A DNA stretch of 64,000 nucleotides. It comes from Planococcus citri. Its lineage: Eukaryota > Arthropoda > Insecta > Hemiptera > Pseudococcidae. Below the pieces are notes generated by a model. It searched no databases, had not been told where the DNA came from, and saw only the letters and a list, made by a program, of their open reading frames with translations. Location of the stretch: the NCBI RefSeq assembly GCF_950023065.1, contig NC_088679.1:54002001-54066000 (forward strand), read 5' to 3'. Positions 27,901 through 40,417 of this stretch are shown one piece after another (the first letter of the stretch is position 1; each line of letters opens with the position of its first letter). A program made the position numbers and the translations under genes.

Positions 27901-30900
27901 ACGAGTGCTGGTTATGAGGCTCTTTACCGGCCGGAACCGCTGCTCCATCCGGGCACGAGGCGTACGATTTACGCGACTCACGTAGTAGATCTTTGCTACC
28001 GTAGTAGTTCGGACTTTTGATTATAGCGCTGTCACTTTTCGTCGACGCTTTACGAAGATGGTAATTCGTGAAACCGTTACATTGCACCTGTAATATCAAT
28101 ACGCAATATTAATCATTTAATACTCAACTGGAACAGTAATTCATGCAATATATTGATCTGTTTGTTCTAGCATAGCTTATGATTTTAATTTCAAAATGCA
28201 ATGGCAAAAAAGCCCCTTCTTCGAGAAAATTCAAATGTAACGATTGTCGGAAGCAATAAAAAGCAGAATAGCAAAATGAACGTGAAGTTTATTGGAATGC
28301 CTAATGTACAAAACAACACTGAGTATTACAAAACAGAAAAAAAACGCCGATAAAGTACGCAAAGTAAGTTTAACAATGTACAAAAAAGAAACCCACGCGA
28401 GACTGCTAATAAGAAATTGATTACATAGAAAGGAAATCGATCACGTTGACAAGTCCAAAAAAAAAAAGAAACAAAATTAAGTACATTGTTCACGATATCA
28501 ATAGCATACTGAGCAGTGGCGGCTAGAAATTCGTTTTCATTCCATAATTAATAATGAAAATGCAAATTAACGTTTGAAAAACCTCTATTACTAGAGCTGT
28601 GACGTTCAATTAAGAATAACTAAAAACTTAAAAGAACGAAATTTTTTTCAAAATCAAGAAAAATTTTCGAACTTCGAGACAAAATTAAAAATTGAAGATT
28701 CGAATGGGGAAAAATGGAATTTACAATTCAAACAGGTCATTCTATACCCTCCCCACTCTCCATTCCAATTTTCAATTTTCCAGAAAACAAATTTCCGACC
28801 ACCTTACAAGGCAAAAAAAAGTAAGTAATACTCATTTTTTCAAAAAAAAAAAAAAAAAAAAAAAAAAGCATCACCATCAAGTTATACTTAAAATGAAAAT
28901 AAAAACAAAAATCTACAACTTTGAAAATTTTCAAAAAAATGAGGGAAATGAAAATAATAAAATAGCAACAATGGAGTACAAAAATGAAAACGTTACCTCG
29001 AAAATGATCACCTTCCAGGTAATATTTTTTCCAACTTGGACGAATTTCAAAATATAAAAGTTAGCACCGAATATTTCATTTTTTAAAACATGTGTTTTCA
29101 AACTCCATTAATTTTACCAAGCGAGTTTCTTGATAACGAAACAAAGCCAAAACAAATCAATTAGAAATTATCACGAGGAACCATAACGTCTCTTATCATA
29201 ACTGTTTTCAAACGTATAGTGTTGAAAAAGGTGCCCAACTATTCAGTTGGTATCTTTTGAAACTCGAAACAAAACAAAAAAAACACATGGAAACGTGCAA
29301 AACTACAATACAATTGAATGAACGAAACATTCATAAAAACTTCACTTTTGAACAGACAAAATTCTTTTCAAAAAAAAAAGAGGGAAAAACGCAGGAAGCG
29401 TGAACTGCTACATATAAATCGATTCCAATTCTAAAGCAAACAGAGTGCGTGCATTACAATATAGGAATACCGTCATTTATATACCTGCAACGGTTGTTTT
29501 AATGACTCATCAGCTAATAATTTCGCGTTGGTGAGAGATCTGGTAACAGCGGTGGAATTTTCGTTGTTGTTCAAATGTAACGATACGGATTTTCTTAAAT
29601 TCCTTCCCATTGGTTCGTTGGAATTAGTATCTTTAGGTGAAGAATTACCGCCACCGGAACTAGACAAAAGATAATACGATTAAAAAATTTGAAACATTTA
29701 AACACAAATAAATAAAAATGAAAAACTACGAATCAAGTTGCACATGAGCTACGCACAACGCTACTTTTTTAATTAAAAAAACCTGCGTATAACTTACTTA
29801 TGAGCAGCTAAAAAAGCTTCGACTGAACGAGTTTTAATACAATTATCTATATCAGCGTAATTCTTGTCGTTACAAATGAATTTCGCATGAGTACTCGAAG
29901 CGACATGTTGAGACAAATCACTATAATGAACAGCACATATTTCACAATATCCAGCCTCGTTTGCAGTCTTGTTACAGGTACGGTTCATTCTAAAATAACA
30001 AACCAACAAAAAACAATGTAAATAAAATACCAGAAATTCGATTTCCCCACCGAACCTCGAAGTAAAAAATTTCTGTACCTTTCACCTTCTTTTTTTTTAT
30101 CCGCATTTTCTTTTTTTTCAGACTTTTTGAATAATTTCGTATCGAAGGGATAAGATCCTGCCAGTGTGTTGATATCGATGGAGGGCCACTTGCTAACCTC
30201 CTTGAATTCTGGACGGTATTGGTTAACGAGAACGCTTTCCAATTTCAAATATTTCTTTTCAAACGTTCTCGCATTAGCTTCGTTTTTCGAGTCGTTTTTT
30301 TCGTTGGCTACTTGTATCTGAGATAATTTTTTATCCAGCCACTTCTGAAACTGTACATCGATTCGAATAAATATCACTATTCGACGGATTGATAAAAATC
30401 ATCGACGATAACCGCTCTATACGTACGAATTCGATTGAATAAACTGGAATATTCCAGGATACTGCGTCAGCGATCGGATTCAATGATGCCGTTTGACTTT
30501 GGACAGGAATTCTTTCAAGCATAGCCTCGGCCCGAGTCCGCTAGATGACAAAAAAAAATCGTACGATTAATTTACTCGAAATTGTGAATATTGTCGACGT
30601 TTTGCGATGCAGGTTTTTTTTCACCACTTACAGTTTTTTTCGTCCCACAACAATCGTCTCCTGATACTGAAGTAGCCGGCGATACCGAGTAACATGGTGA
30701 TAGAATATTCAACGTTTCTGCGGTCAACGAGACTTTCCCATTACATCCAGGCGTATCTGTTAGAACGTAGTTAACTTCTTTATCTAGGAACGGAGATATA
30801 ACCTAGAAAATAACGTTCGGTTAGATATTGTCACGAGTCAATCACACTACACCCTAAAAATAGCAACGCCCGGGTAAATATAAATAAAAACAATTCTGAT

Positions 30901-32819
30901 AACATGGTGCAAAATGTTGGGAAAAAAATCGATAAGATGTGCACAATTTTCCACACTCCAGGCAACCTGAAAAAATACCTCCAAGGTGGAGAAGTACTAT
31001 ATTTTTTATTTACTGTGCTCGTTGACTTGGCTGGCTAGATAAAATTCATTCGTAAAACAAACAATTTCACGAATACCTAACTGGTTGAAAATTGGGTGCA
31101 CGTATGAAATAAAAAAATGTATCCTCTAGAATGACATCGTGTACGTTTAGAATGGTGGCAGAAAATATATTTCCCAGCGTAGAATTGTGTTCGCAGTTAC
31201 GTCGCGCATAGCATTTTAACGAGAGAGCATGTACGGAGAGAAAATAAAACAGAACTTACCCGAATCTAGAACAAAAACAAGCTACGAATTTGAAGCTGGA
31301 TTCGACGCGAAATATCATCAAATTACACGAAACTTGGGCAGTATCGAAGTATCAACGTTTACACGAACAATAATCGACACATTGTAATTGAAAAATCAGT
31401 TGCGAATCGAACGAATTGTGTCATTGTAAACAAAATACCATCGTTTTGTACGAATTCTAAGAGGCAACCATTTTGATGGTTGGATATTACTTAATTGACC
31501 TTATTACGCGACCAAACGGTTAGAAATAATACTCGAAAGGTAGACTAACTGATTGTTCGATGCACCACTAGTTAATCGACGTATTAAAACCATTTAAACT
31601 ATAAAAATTCGTATATTTCCGATTAAACTTAACATAAACAAAAGTGCAATAGAAACGTATAATATAATGCAAGATGGTCGTTAACTGGGATTATGAACGC
31701 AATGTTGCTAACTTCACCGAAGCAAAAGTACCCGTGTAGAAACTTCAAATTCGGTACGTTCACGTTGACGTAGTTTCAGTTGAAAAATTTCTAACTCGAA
31801 AAAGAACTGTCTTCGAAATCAATCGTAATTTGAATATTTTAATTTCCCATCGACATGACGCTATAATCACTGATCTATTGATGATACACGTAATGTAAGC
31901 GATAATTGAATGTTATGATAACACTGCATAAAATTAAAGCAACGGAAAAGAAACAAAATCCCCTAGCGGCCAAACTTCGAAACTCGTTTGACGATGTCGT
32001 CGAACGTCGACTCGACTCGATTGGCCACTTGTGGGGTGTTTCCTCTGCTATACATTGTTCTAAAATATAGCGAAGAAACGTGAAAAATATGATAGGAAAT
32101 CCGAAATGAATAATCGTGCAATAACGCAATGAATTCTGGGAAAAAGTTCACGTTTCTTTCTCAAATAACCGTAACGGTGATTCACTTCTGCTGTGAAAAT
32201 TTCTCTACGTCAACAACTTGAACGAGAGACTTCAGCTTGAAAATTTGATTACGTGATAATGGGAGTCTTCGATAGATTAGTAGCATAAATTTCGAACGAA
32301 AACTTGATGATCTAGGATAAACCTGTAACGCTAGGAACCCAACTCTTCTTGAAAAACAGAAAAATAGAATGAAAAACACACAAATCATGGATAATAATTT
32401 CATTTAGATCCACATCTAAATTTTGCAGTAGGTACTAGTACTGTAGCTTGTAAAACTACGTATACAATTCTTCGGGCATCCTATACTAACACGTCAAAAG
32501 ACGTAGAGGTTAATGCCAAATCGAAGAAAAATTTGTTCGTCAAACACGAGCTGAATTCAACGGACGTGGACAGATACATCGTACCACCCACGAAGCAAGA
32601 ATAGATTAATATACCCCTCGTTCCTACACAGAAATAGCTAATCATACGAGCGATAATACTTCTAAGCCTATCGTAGGATCATTACAACAGCTGATGAATA
32701 CTTACAGCGCCGAGAGATTTTAGCTTAGCTTCGTATTTCGGATACAGCGAATGATTCTTCAAGACGATGAAAAATTTCTTAGATTTCAGCACAGCAGATA
32801 ACTTTTTCTTCTTTTTCAT
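24998..32819 (-). CDS. chif: Dbf4/Chiffon-like activator of Cdc7 kinase
   Basis: Regulatory subunit of the Cdc7 (DDK) kinase that licenses replication origins. Coding exons: 32,819-32,706; 30,802-30,632; 30,540-30,427; 30,350-30,079; 29,989-29,798; 29,659-29,485; 28,087-24,998; about 1375 aa. All joins keep frame; the 76-nt intron between exons 3 and 4 is the least certain. The start is the ATG right after an acceptor (CAG/ACATG), because the upstream exon is stopped in frame. Residues ~15-140 form the BRCT-like motif N (FFIVLKNHSLYPKYEAKLKS; SWNIPVYS). Motif M (YRPEFKEVSKWPSID...PFD) is at ~184-210. The DBF zinc finger motif C (YCEIC...SQHVASSTH) is at ~235-260. The 1029-aa last exon is a long, charged, low-complexity tail with an alanine run near residue 972, like the long tail of Drosophila Chiffon that binds Gcn5. 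Family is certain; the Chiffon name is by architecture. Confidence 0.9.
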
Positions 32820-33190
32820 GTCTGAATAAAAAATTATTTTTACACATCAAACATAAAATCATCGATTTAAACATTTCAACGAAGCTAACACACGATCATA
32901 GTACGAAATTCAACGCTGTTTCACAAACGAACTTCGAATTTAGCACAACGTAAAATTGCTTTACGATCGTTTCATTCGTTCAACTCAAAATACAGATATC
33001 GCTGTAGATGAACGATTTCGTATAATATTGTGAACTGCGTAGAATGCATTACACTCGGTGTGTAATCGTAAATGGGAAAACGAATTATAATTAAGCACGA
33101 TAAAGCGAATTATTTTCGTGATAGCACAACTCGAACGAAAACCTATAAAAGAAGAGAGTAAGAAAAAAATGATGCAAACGTAATCAATAC

Positions 33191-33250
33191 CTTGAAAAAG
33201 TAAACTGTTCCACGAATAATTAGGGCGAATTGAGTCCACAGCATTCACAT
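33191..33250 (-). other. probable 5' UTR exon of the Dbf4-like gene
   Basis: A donor (TTTCAAG/GTATTG) at 33,191/33,190 matches the acceptor just before the first coding exon at 32,821. The frame continuous with the downstream ATG has a TGA shortly upstream and no ATG, so the exon is untranslated in that frame. A short upstream ATG frame crosses the junction and stops at ACATGA, giving a possible uORF. The upstream end is not defined by sequence; 33,250 is nominal. Confidence 0.5.
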
Positions 33251-33517
33251 CTCAATCATTGCACCAAATTAATCAAAATTTTAACTATCTAACTGATAAT
33301 AAAAAAAGATCTTCACTGTGCAAAAATTATAATTTTTTACAATTTTTTTCCGTCAAATTGGCGGGTGTTTTTGCTTTTGATTTCAAATTTTTGACTTTTT
33401 GAGAAATTCAAAATTTGATAAAAATGATACCGTTTAATTTGTGACTCAGCTGATAGAGAGCGCTGCTGAAAAACAGAAAACGAGTTTTTATTTTTTTTTC
33501 TTCTGGATCCTGGATCC

Positions 33518-33814
33518 TTTGACTATATATACATGGACTGCTATCTCCTATTGTTGTTGAACGGGAATCGTGAAGCCAAAGCAATGGAGGTACTTAATCG
33601 GGACATGGGCTCTGAGCATGCGCGAGATTTCGTTGCAACGAGCAGTGCGGTTGTTGGAACGTAGGAGGGTGTCCGTCGCTGGTGATTGGAAGGTGTGAGC
33701 GCGGTTCGGATTCCTGCGCGCGCATGAAAATTCCCGATGCTCCGATTAAGTACCTCCATTACTTCGGCTTCATCGGTGACAATGAAGATAGCAGTCCATG
33801 TATATATAGTCAAA
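33518..33814. repeat. ~300-bp imperfect foldback, GC-richer than its surroundings
   Basis: Outer arms 33,518-33,546 and 33,786-33,814 are perfect 29-bp inverted copies. Inner blocks 33,583-33,601 and 33,742-33,760 are perfect 19-bp inverted copies; further in, CATGCGCG-type blocks match more weakly. The outer flanks (TGGATCC / CCTGGATCAGG) continue the symmetry with mismatches. It sits about 270 bp upstream of the Dbf4-gene UTR exon. No target duplication was found. It may be a foldback MITE or a hairpin-RNA gene. Confidence 0.7.
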
Positions 33815-34233
33815 GCCTGGATCAGGTTTGGCCTTTAGCCTTCAGTATGGAAACTTGAACGTCTTGAATAAATAATTAATTTCAGTTCATAGTTAGGAGG
33901 ACTGTGAAGTATGATGATTGTCACCTCATTCATGTAATTCCTATTTCCCTTCAAAGTATTCAATAGTTTAAACTTTAAAGTAGTTGAACACAGAGCCCAG
34001 AGGCAACAGGCAAACAACAACTAACAACTCAACTCTTCAATCATCTCCCTGATCTCCCACATCATTTCTTCTCATTTTTCTTTCAATAATCGACGAACGA
34101 CGAAGTCATGTACTCCCGGACCTTTCCAAATTACTTCGCAAAAAATTAAAAAATCTGATAGAATCAGAAATTGCCAAATTACTAAAATCAACAACAAAAC
34201 GCACAAGATCGAAAAATACTCTTCATGAAATTT

Positions 34234-35473
34234 CAAGGTGTCTACCGGAATTTATTGTCCGAAAATCACTAACTTACCTTTTCAGTTTTCACTACCTTCC
34301 AAAAAAAATTACTGCCTTTCAAAATACTTCCCCCCCCCTCCCAACAAAACCGATTTTTCTTCTTTTTTGGTTTGCACTTTGTAATGTTTTACATTAGAGT
34401 AAGTACACGTTTCCATCAATTTTATAACCATTGCTACATTTATTCAAGTTGTTACAATTTCTCATGTGTACGAGTACACGTTAAAAATACAAAATGAGCG
34501 AACTCGAAAAATTAGCAAATCAACTATTTCGAGAATAAAATTCTTTCAAATATGAAAGATGAAGTATTTTTTTTAATTTTTAGCAGTGATTTTTCATGGT
34601 GTCTACTGTCTAGTCCAACAAAATTTTAAAATACAAAAAAGCAGGACTTTAGCAGGACATTTGGGATTTTTCAAAAGGAGGAGGAGGTGGACAAGCCAAA
34701 ATTTTACATTAAAATTTTTCGCTTTTCCAATGTCTTCAAAGTTCAAACATCCCAAGATTTTTTTCAAGCAAGCCGATGTCGAGAATATTATTTTGTCATT
34801 TCAATTTTTGATTTCATTTTCACCTTTCAGGTTCTTGATACTGCAATAAAATTGGGCGAATAAAAAACTTTTTTCAAAATGAAAAATTTTAAAAAAAATA
34901 ATAGAAAGTTTGAACAACATTTGGAAAAATATACAAATTTTTCGAAAAAGCTAATCAGTATTTTGAGGGGTATACAAACGAATTGTTTTCTTGGGTGATG
35001 AATGAAGAAGTTTATTATTTTTGTTTCAAAACTTTAAAACTTGAATGATTATTTTTTTTTAAAATTCAAACTTGAAAAAAAAGCAAACGAGCCCAAGTGA
35101 AGCGAGACCAAAAAAGCTTTCAAAAATTCATGTTTCAAGAAGTGAAAAAAAGGTTTTTTAATGGAGGTAAGAGAGTATATTTTTGATTTAAACTTCGAAC
35201 ATTTCTTGAATTTGAACAATAAGTTTTTTATATGTATCGAAAAAAAGAGCGAATAGCCCGAGCAAAAGTTTTCGAAAATATGTAATTCAAGTTTTAAATA
35301 ATTCAACAAAGGAGCCATTTTCTACAAAATTTTTCTAGTGTGAAAAATCGGATTTTCCCCTTTTCCTCATTTTTTATTACCTTTTAAGCAAAATTGCTGA
35401 AAATCGCTACTTTTTCACTACTTTTACTACCGACTTTCAAAATCACTACCTTCACTACCTGGTAGACACCCTG
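34234..35473. mobile_element. TIR element with AATTT target duplication
   Basis: The left end reads CAAGGTGTCTACCGG and the right end, inverted, reads CAGGGTGTCTACCAGG. AATTT directly flanks both sides (34,229-34,233 and 35,474-35,478). Subterminal sequence is rich in CACTACC/CACTACTTTT phrases at both ends, and a third GGTGTCTAC-type phrase lies at about 34,600. It is 1.24 kb long with no transposase frame, so non-autonomous. The superfamily is not clear from 5-bp duplications alone. Confidence 0.6.
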
Positions 35474-35478
35474 AATTT

Positions 35479-36349
35479 GAATTTCAAATTTGGAGCAGAT
35501 CAGAATCAGAAATGAAAAAACTGTATAACCTTTATTCCTACTCCACCTTTACATCTTCACAGTCAGTTCATTAACCTATATCTATAGTTGAGTCTCGCAG
35601 GCCATCAAATAAAATTCTTTTTCACGAATACGACATTAAAAACAATTGCAATAAGAAACTTTATTCTACAGCACAAATTTGTAAACCTATGTACAAAAAA
35701 ATCAAAAAAAAAAAAAAAAAAAAACATTCCACTTTGAACTTAACGAGATGAGATCGAAATTAAAGATAACTCATAATGTGAGAAATGAAACAGTAAATCT
35801 CTTCCCTTAAAACGATCAAATGAGATAAACTTCTTACATTTCTATCAATAATATTTGCTCATTACACAATATAATAAACGATATAAGATACGGGCGAGAA
35901 AAAAAAACTAGGTGAAATACAATTGAAAATATGCCTCAAAAGGAATGGGAGATCAATTCGATTACTGAATGATACTTAAACGGTACATTGACAGCGGTTC
36001 GTATTCTTTCGGATAAATAAATGTTTAAGTACAAATGCGTTCAAATTACAAACACGCAGTCGGATGATATTCGACAAACTAGAAATAATAGAATAAACAC
36101 TATAATATGCAAGATAGATAGAAAAAAATTGTCATTTAAATACATAGTACAATATCTAAAAAAAAAAGAAAATCAACTTTGTAAAAACGATTCCACTTGT
36201 ATTAAACAATCTTTGGTATATTGGACACTTGCAAATATACATTTGTGCGTACCTAACCCGACTAATTCAGCCTTAATGGAATTTTCACTTCTGTTGATAC
36301 AATAACATAACACAGCATACGTAACTCATGCGTCGATAGTGTACAAGAT
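35479..36349 (-). other. 3' flank of the YTHDC1-like gene
   Basis: AT-rich, no coding frame. On the transcript strand AATAAA occurs around 35,531 and 35,660, so the 3' UTR probably runs most of this stretch, about 0.7-0.8 kb. A poly-A run (about 35,704-35,724 on the plus strand) lies inside. The exact end of the transcript is unknown. Confidence 0.4.
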
Positions 36350-37928
36350 CTATTTCGAATTTCTATATTTATCGTGATAATGAGCGCGTTTTCCTCTTCC
36401 ATCGTTTTCTCTACGTTTTGTGCGATTTTCTTTCTTCATAGGGTGAAAATTCTTATCTCTGGTTTTGAATAAGAATTCTTCGACCGATCGATCGTACATA
36501 TGTTTGTTAGGCGGCATCGGCGTTAATTTAGGGAAATGCGAGAAAGCTGGAAGAGGATCGTAATAACGAGGCATCACTGGAGGTTGAGGTAACGGCAGAT
36601 GAGCAAACGGTGACGAAAACATGTCTGAGGAGGGATGAGGCGGAGGTAGAAAAGGTACCGGTAGCGGAGGTCTTAAAGAATGATTGAATCGTTTTACATA
36701 AGACTCGATCGAGGTCATCACTCTACCACGTAATGGCGCTTTGTTCTGCATATCGTGGAAGTTTTTAGGTATGGTTATTGGTCTGGTTTTGTAATGTTTG
36801 ATAATACGATTATCGTCTCGAGTACGATGCAACATGCCTTTTTTATCGCGTAGAAATTTATGATTTTGTAACATCTTCGATCGAACCTTAGACGTATATA
36901 TCGATTTGATAGAATCCGATCCACGTTTATTTTTCGCCTCGTCTTTGGATTTCCTCAGAATAGGCGCCAGGTCGATATCGTCGTCTTTGGGAAACAAACG
37001 ACACAGCTTTTCACCAACTCGAGGCTCGACTTCTTGACCATCGCGAGCGATTTTCACAGGTTTATTGCAATTCCACGGATTATACAACGTAGTCGTAAAA
37101 CTGAAGGGTAAATCGTTTCGACAAATCCAATCGATGCGAAAAGTACCTTTTAATAAGTTAGGAGTCAGTTCTGCCGGTACAATCCAAGGCACCGGAGAAA
37201 TACTGCGATCTACACCGGTCGCTAATCTAGCAAATCCGGAAAATTTTCCACTCTCTTTGGCAGAAAATATCAATATCACGTTTTCGGAGCTGCGAAAAGC
37301 TTCGGAAAGTTTCACCTGATTTTGAGGTAAAGTCGCCCAAACTCCTTTGACTTTGGATAGCGCGATGTTCTCAGCGTTGCTACTCTTGATTATGAAAAAT
37401 CGAGCGTCGCGAAACAAATAATTCAATTTGCCGATATATTCGCTGGAATTCCTTTTCAGCGGAGAGATCGAATCGGGTTTTCTGTGTTTTTCTTGAAACG
37501 AATTCACTTGAGATGAAACGGTTTTATCGTGTCTTTTACGTTTCACGTCGAATGATTTGGAACTACAAGCGTCGTCGCCACTTTCCGAATCACTGGTCAA
37601 CGTAGAGCCCACTTCACTTCTGGTATCGTACCTGATAACAAAATAATTTCAGTCAAATAAGTCATCGGTCTAATGAATAATTCGACAACGTTAGCGGATC
37701 TTTGAACTCTTACCCTTGCATGTCATCGTCCGATTTTGCATTTTCTGACATATCCTTATCAATAGATTCGTTCTCATTCTTCATAGAAGACACCTCATCT
37801 AAGTCGTTATCAAAAGAACGATCGATACTGCGTAAATCTTCGTGATCGGCGGTGACTTCTTCAGAATCATCTTCTTTTTCTTGTTTGATCTCCGTCAAGA
37901 GCGGCGTTTGATTTTCTTCGTCCATCAT
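36350..37928 (-). CDS. Ythdc1: YTHDC1/YT521-B-like nuclear m6A reader
   Basis: Binds N6-methyladenosine in nuclear RNA and links it to splicing; the Drosophila orthologue YT521-B acts in Sex-lethal splicing. Two coding exons, 37,928-37,714 and 37,631-36,350, join in frame (donor GG/GTAAGA, acceptor TTATCAG) for 498 aa. The N-terminus is acidic and Ser/Glu/Asp-rich. The YTH domain spans roughly residues 130-285, with RDARFFIIKSSNAENIALSK, the cage tryptophans in VKGVWATLP and PVPWIVPAE, KESGKFSGFARL and PWNCNKPVKIARDGQEVEP. The C-terminus is basic with a proline-rich block (PPLPVPFLPPPHPSS) and an Arg/Lys tail. The first of two adjacent ATGs is used. Transcribed divergently from the receptor gene at 40.4 kb. 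Family identification is secure. Confidence 0.95.
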
Positions 37929-39102
37929 GGTGTTTTATCAGTAACCTGATGAAGCGTTCAATCACTGCGCTTTTACTATCACACAAAAGCAAACAATTAC
38001 AGTATCTGATCGGAAACGAATATAACCGAACACCGATATACATAAAATGTGTATTAATACGCAAAAAAACTTGAAAGTTACCAGTTTATTTACCTACGTA
38101 TGAACTTACTTTCCACGAGATCAACTATCTATCTTGAGAAAAGAACATTTGAAAGCAATTCGTTATTTATATGTAACCATAATTAGAGCTCAAACTGATG
38201 TTGGTAGCTTTTCCAAGTAAGTTACTGAGGTCGAATAACAAACACATACTCACCATTCAGAGTATTCGAGGAAATTTATCAATAACATATAACACCGACG
38301 TCATTTCAGCAATTATATATTAAAAAAATAATTGGTGAAACACCACGATCCACCATAAACACGATGGGCAGTGAAATGAAGTCCATTCCATTGAGTAGGT
38401 ACAGGGAGACGGCACAAATTATTCAAAAAAAAAACATCGTTTACGTTATACCTATTTCACGTGAATTTTCAACAAATTTGTACACACAACAGTTACGTTT
38501 AGTAGTCTTTAAAAAGTTCAATGCGTAAATTCGGTTCATGTTTTGACGAAAAATAAACAACAAAATTGTAGGCCGAAGAGAACTATCGTGTAGATCAACT
38601 ATCGAGAATACAGGCATTTATAAGTTCGTAAATACATTATTTTTCATATTTTCAAAGTCCAGCTTTCTGGTTCTTCTGACAAAGCATCACCTTCACTTAC
38701 CAATATCATTTAAAAAACGAATCTTCACAGCAACAGGAAAATGATGAACAAAAATAATTACGCTGATAAAGAACACAACGAGCAGAGATTTTCCATGGAG
38801 GTTGTCCACTTGCAGAAGGTGTATTTGTGAACACTGAATTCAGCTGTATCCGAATTAATTGGCGAAAACAAAACTGCACAATTTATTACAACAAAAAGAA
38901 CATAAAATTATGACATTTTCTGCCGATTACGGAATAATCACTTTTCACTTCAGTTTTCGCAACAAACAACGAAAGTCTGCAAAAATTTTATACGAGCTGC
39001 GTTGCCAAATTTCCACAACAATGGCTATAGATTTTTTCACAGCTAAAAAGATCAACTCGTTTGCTTTTATTTGTGTGTTCATCTGTGAAGTGATGGTAAT
39101 TT

Positions 39103-39156
39103 ACGCGCGTCTAGAGTCTGACGGGCTACGAAACGTTCCCGCCAATCACAGCGCAG
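39103..39156 (+). repeat. left copy of 54-bp inverted repeat with E2F/CCAAT motifs
   Basis: An inverted partner lies at 39,892-39,945 (one mismatch in 54). The repeat contains TTCCCGCC (E2F-like) directly overlapping GCCAAT (CCAAT box). Outer flanks are TGGTAATTT here and TGGAAATTT at the partner, 8 of 9 identical, so the pair may be the TIRs of an 843-bp element with a 9-bp target duplication (a Mutator-like pattern). Alternatively it is a duplicated promoter module. Confidence 0.7.
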
Positions 39157-39891
39157 AGGGACGGTTCTATGGACTTGCAAATTTTTTCAGTTTTTATTTT
39201 TCGTTGAAAATACGATATAATAAAGAGCTTTTTCGATTTTACTAATTAAAACAGAAAATTAAACGACTTTTTTCTTCAAATTGGTTGGTAATCTAATCTT
39301 TAACCTACGTACGACAGTACTGTAACTTTACATTTACAACTTTACTGAATGAATACCAAATAGGAAAAGTCATTCTTGTTTTCATTTCAAATCCATCATA
39401 ATTTATGATAATTACATCAATAAAAGCAATCGAGATCGATAACTTCAAAAAGAAATACTTTGCAGTTGGAGCCAGTGAAAATGAATGTACAGATACATAC
39501 AGATAGCTAGCTGCATAACTAGCGTGAGCCTACGTACTTATCTCTAGACTCTATCTATTATTAGATACCAGATTTTACTCATTGATTTTCATTTTTCTCC
39601 GCTGAAATGTCAAGTATTGAATTTACTGATGAGATCTTATTACTTTGTAAAAATAGTAAAAATACATCGAGTGTGTGATAAACTGATAGTTCTTTCTTAT
39701 CAGATTACTTCATTCTTGCCAGGGAATGCCGGTGCTGAATGATAAAGTTAATCTGAATAGCTACCTAGGACTTGTACGTACTTTATTTCTGCATTGCGAC
39801 AGTGTTTTATTTAAAATAATATGCAAAACGTCAATATTGTGAGAATGAAAACAACACTTGAACGTCAGTGATAACGGTGATAAACATAACG

Positions 39892-39945
39892 CTGCGCTGT
39901 GATTGGCGGGAACGTTTCGTAGCCCGTCTGACTCTAGACGCGCGT
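39892..39945 (-). repeat. right copy of 54-bp inverted repeat with E2F/CCAAT motifs
   Basis: Inverted partner of 39,103-39,156; reads GATTGGCGGGAACG on the plus strand. It lies about 470 bp upstream of the receptor start codon, oriented opposite to the left copy, so each copy faces one of the two divergent genes. Confidence 0.7.
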
Positions 39946-40417
39946 TGGAAATTTCCCTCCCACTTGACAAATTTCAACCAATCAAAATTATTGTATTTAA
40001 AAAAAAAAAAACTAAAAATACAATAGACGATGAGGACTGATAAAAGTTATTTATATTTACCAATTTTTCACCGATTTTGAAAAATTAAAAATTGATCGAT
40101 TACTCGTGTTTTAAACAGTTTTGCTGTCGAAAAGTTACATTCGAAATTGAGACCCTATTCCATCAATTGTAAATATAATGTAATTCATAGTGAATATTTT
40201 CTTTTACTGTTGCTTTCTTTCTTGAACTTTCAACATGTACCATGATCTCCTACTAAACATCATTGTTTAAAAGACCCCCAACATGGATTTTTTACTTTTC
40301 GAACTTGGTGAGCATTGATAAACGTTGCATGTGCTTCAATAACCACGAGCTTTCCATCTATCTATTGAATTAATTGTGTTTACTTATTTTATAGATTAGG
40401 GATGACTCGTACTTGAT

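Larger units (their letters stand above)
37929..40417. other. divergent intergenic region between Ythdc1 and punt-like gene
   Basis: Holds both promoters. Untranslated first exons of either gene may lie here: a GTGAGC donor at about 40,308 and an acceptor (TTTTATAG) at about 40,394, just before the receptor start, suggest a 5' UTR intron for the receptor. The only strong structure is the inverted pair listed separately (39,103-39,156 and 39,892-39,945). No other coding region is supported. Confidence 0.5.

Noticed and set aside
32182..32403. Hydrophobic 73-residue minus-strand frame within the first Dbf4 intron
   Set aside because: Lies between well-supported exons, starts without context and has no continuing exon in phase.
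33541..33813. 90-residue minus-strand frame near the Dbf4 gene
   Set aside because: It spans a hairpin whose two arms are inverted copies; the open frame follows from GC-richer sequence, with no family match.
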